From Bog-756 sp963839925 (GTDB taxonomy: Bacteria > Actinomycetota > Acidimicrobiia > Acidimicrobiales > RAAP-2), in the NCBI GenBank assembly GCA_963839925.1, contig CAWIWV010000002.1, forward strand, positions 620,001 through 684,000: a DNA stretch of 64,000 nt, written 5' to 3'. The position numbers and the translations under genes were made by a program. The notes beneath the pieces were generated by a model. The model worked only from the letters and a program-made list of their open reading frames with translations. It was not told the origin of the DNA and ran no database searches. Positions within the stretch are counted from its first letter, which is position 1; each line of letters starts with the position of its first letter. Shown piece by piece: positions 63,817 to 64,000 of this stretch.

Positions 63817-64000
63817 ATGATCACCGGCGAAGAGATCCGTCTGCTCCTCGAACAGACCGAGCGGTGTTGGAACGCCGGAGATCGCGATGGCATCTCTCAG
63901 GCTCTGGAGAGAGGCTGTACCGGGTGATTACAGCTTGGAGTCACCAGTTGGAACTCCACCCCGGCTCGGATGGGATGCCTGCAGGGCGTCAAGTGTTGGA
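63817..64000 (+). pseudogene. partial gene with frameshift at right edge
   Basis: ATG 63817 has GGGAGG upstream and gives MITGEEIRLLLEQTERCWNA followed by GDRDGISQALERG, stopping at 63927. A different frame from 63912 continues RLYRVITAWSHQLELHPGSD and runs off the window. Together they would form one protein if two bases of GAGAGAGG were extra (or one missing). No family is recognised. The opening resembles SnoaL-like proteins, but only weakly. Confidence 0.4.

Overview
The window is a high-GC actinobacterial chromosome segment, most likely from class Acidimicrobiia. Four things point there. A secreted protein (7224-9512) carries the 42-residue 'GYWLVASDGGIFSFGDA' repeats common in that class. 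A crgA-trpG-pknB-pbpA-pstP-fhaB-fhaA-tRNA-Leu block gives the actinobacterial cell-envelope and oriC-proximal synteny. An F420-type LLM oxidoreductase is present. Many genes of CoA-linked lipid catabolism are present. Core genes are tightly packed, often with 4-base GTGA/ATGA overlaps. The line at 49561 is 42/60 G+C, whereas the line at 62461 in the right-hand segment is 27/60.

Layout from left to right. 1-9.5 kb: the end of a gamma-glutamyltransferase, a DUF2252 protein, an FUSC membrane protein, NDH-2, and two exported proteins (a dimethylformamidase-like lipoprotein and the repeat protein). 9.7-14.2 kb: a DUF2079 membrane protein, a short-chain dehydrogenase, an enoyl-CoA hydratase, and a nitronate monooxygenase behind a perfect KstR-type operator. 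14.2-19.2 kb: a VOC protein, an AraC-type regulator and a complete zinc/manganese ABC importer, divergent from a Fur/Zur repressor. 19.3-27.8 kb: a coiled-coil protein, an MFS transporter, DUF2510 and EAL proteins, an RCK potassium channel with an unusual filter, a succinate-semialdehyde-type dehydrogenase and a class II aldolase. 27.8-35 kb: a lipid or steroid-like catabolic group (acyl-CoA synthetase, two SDRs, PhyH dioxygenase, sulfotransferase, DUF1214). 35-41.4 kb: an FtsX-type ABC exporter, then an envelope-stress block (DUF1707, PspC, PspC-histidine kinase, LuxR response regulator).

41.4-50.4 kb: an Rpf/transglycosylase-like protein preceded by a LexA-type SOS box, CbiX, a CBS protein, a frameshifted NERD gene, glucose-6-phosphate dehydrogenase, an AlkA-type glycosylase, an LLM oxidoreductase, a ComF-like protein, a thioesterase and a thiolase. 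50.4-57.7 kb: the cell-growth signalling cluster ending in tRNA-Leu(CAG). It lacks the rodA and pknA genes usually found between pbpA and pstP or next to pknB.

57.7-64 kb, just past the tRNA, looks like a decaying or poorly resolved acquired segment. It holds frameshifted remnants of a transposase, a tyrosine-recombinase-like gene, a Cas4/RecB-like PD-(D/E)XK nuclease, an exported protein and a last partial gene. These surround a non-coding stretch rich in inverted repeats and a divergent promoter with a dyad operator next to an AlpA/excisionase-like HTH gene. All three breaks resolved in the nuclease, and those in the exported protein and the distant NERD gene, are +1 (one extra base). That makes insertion-type sequencing error a live alternative to true decay.
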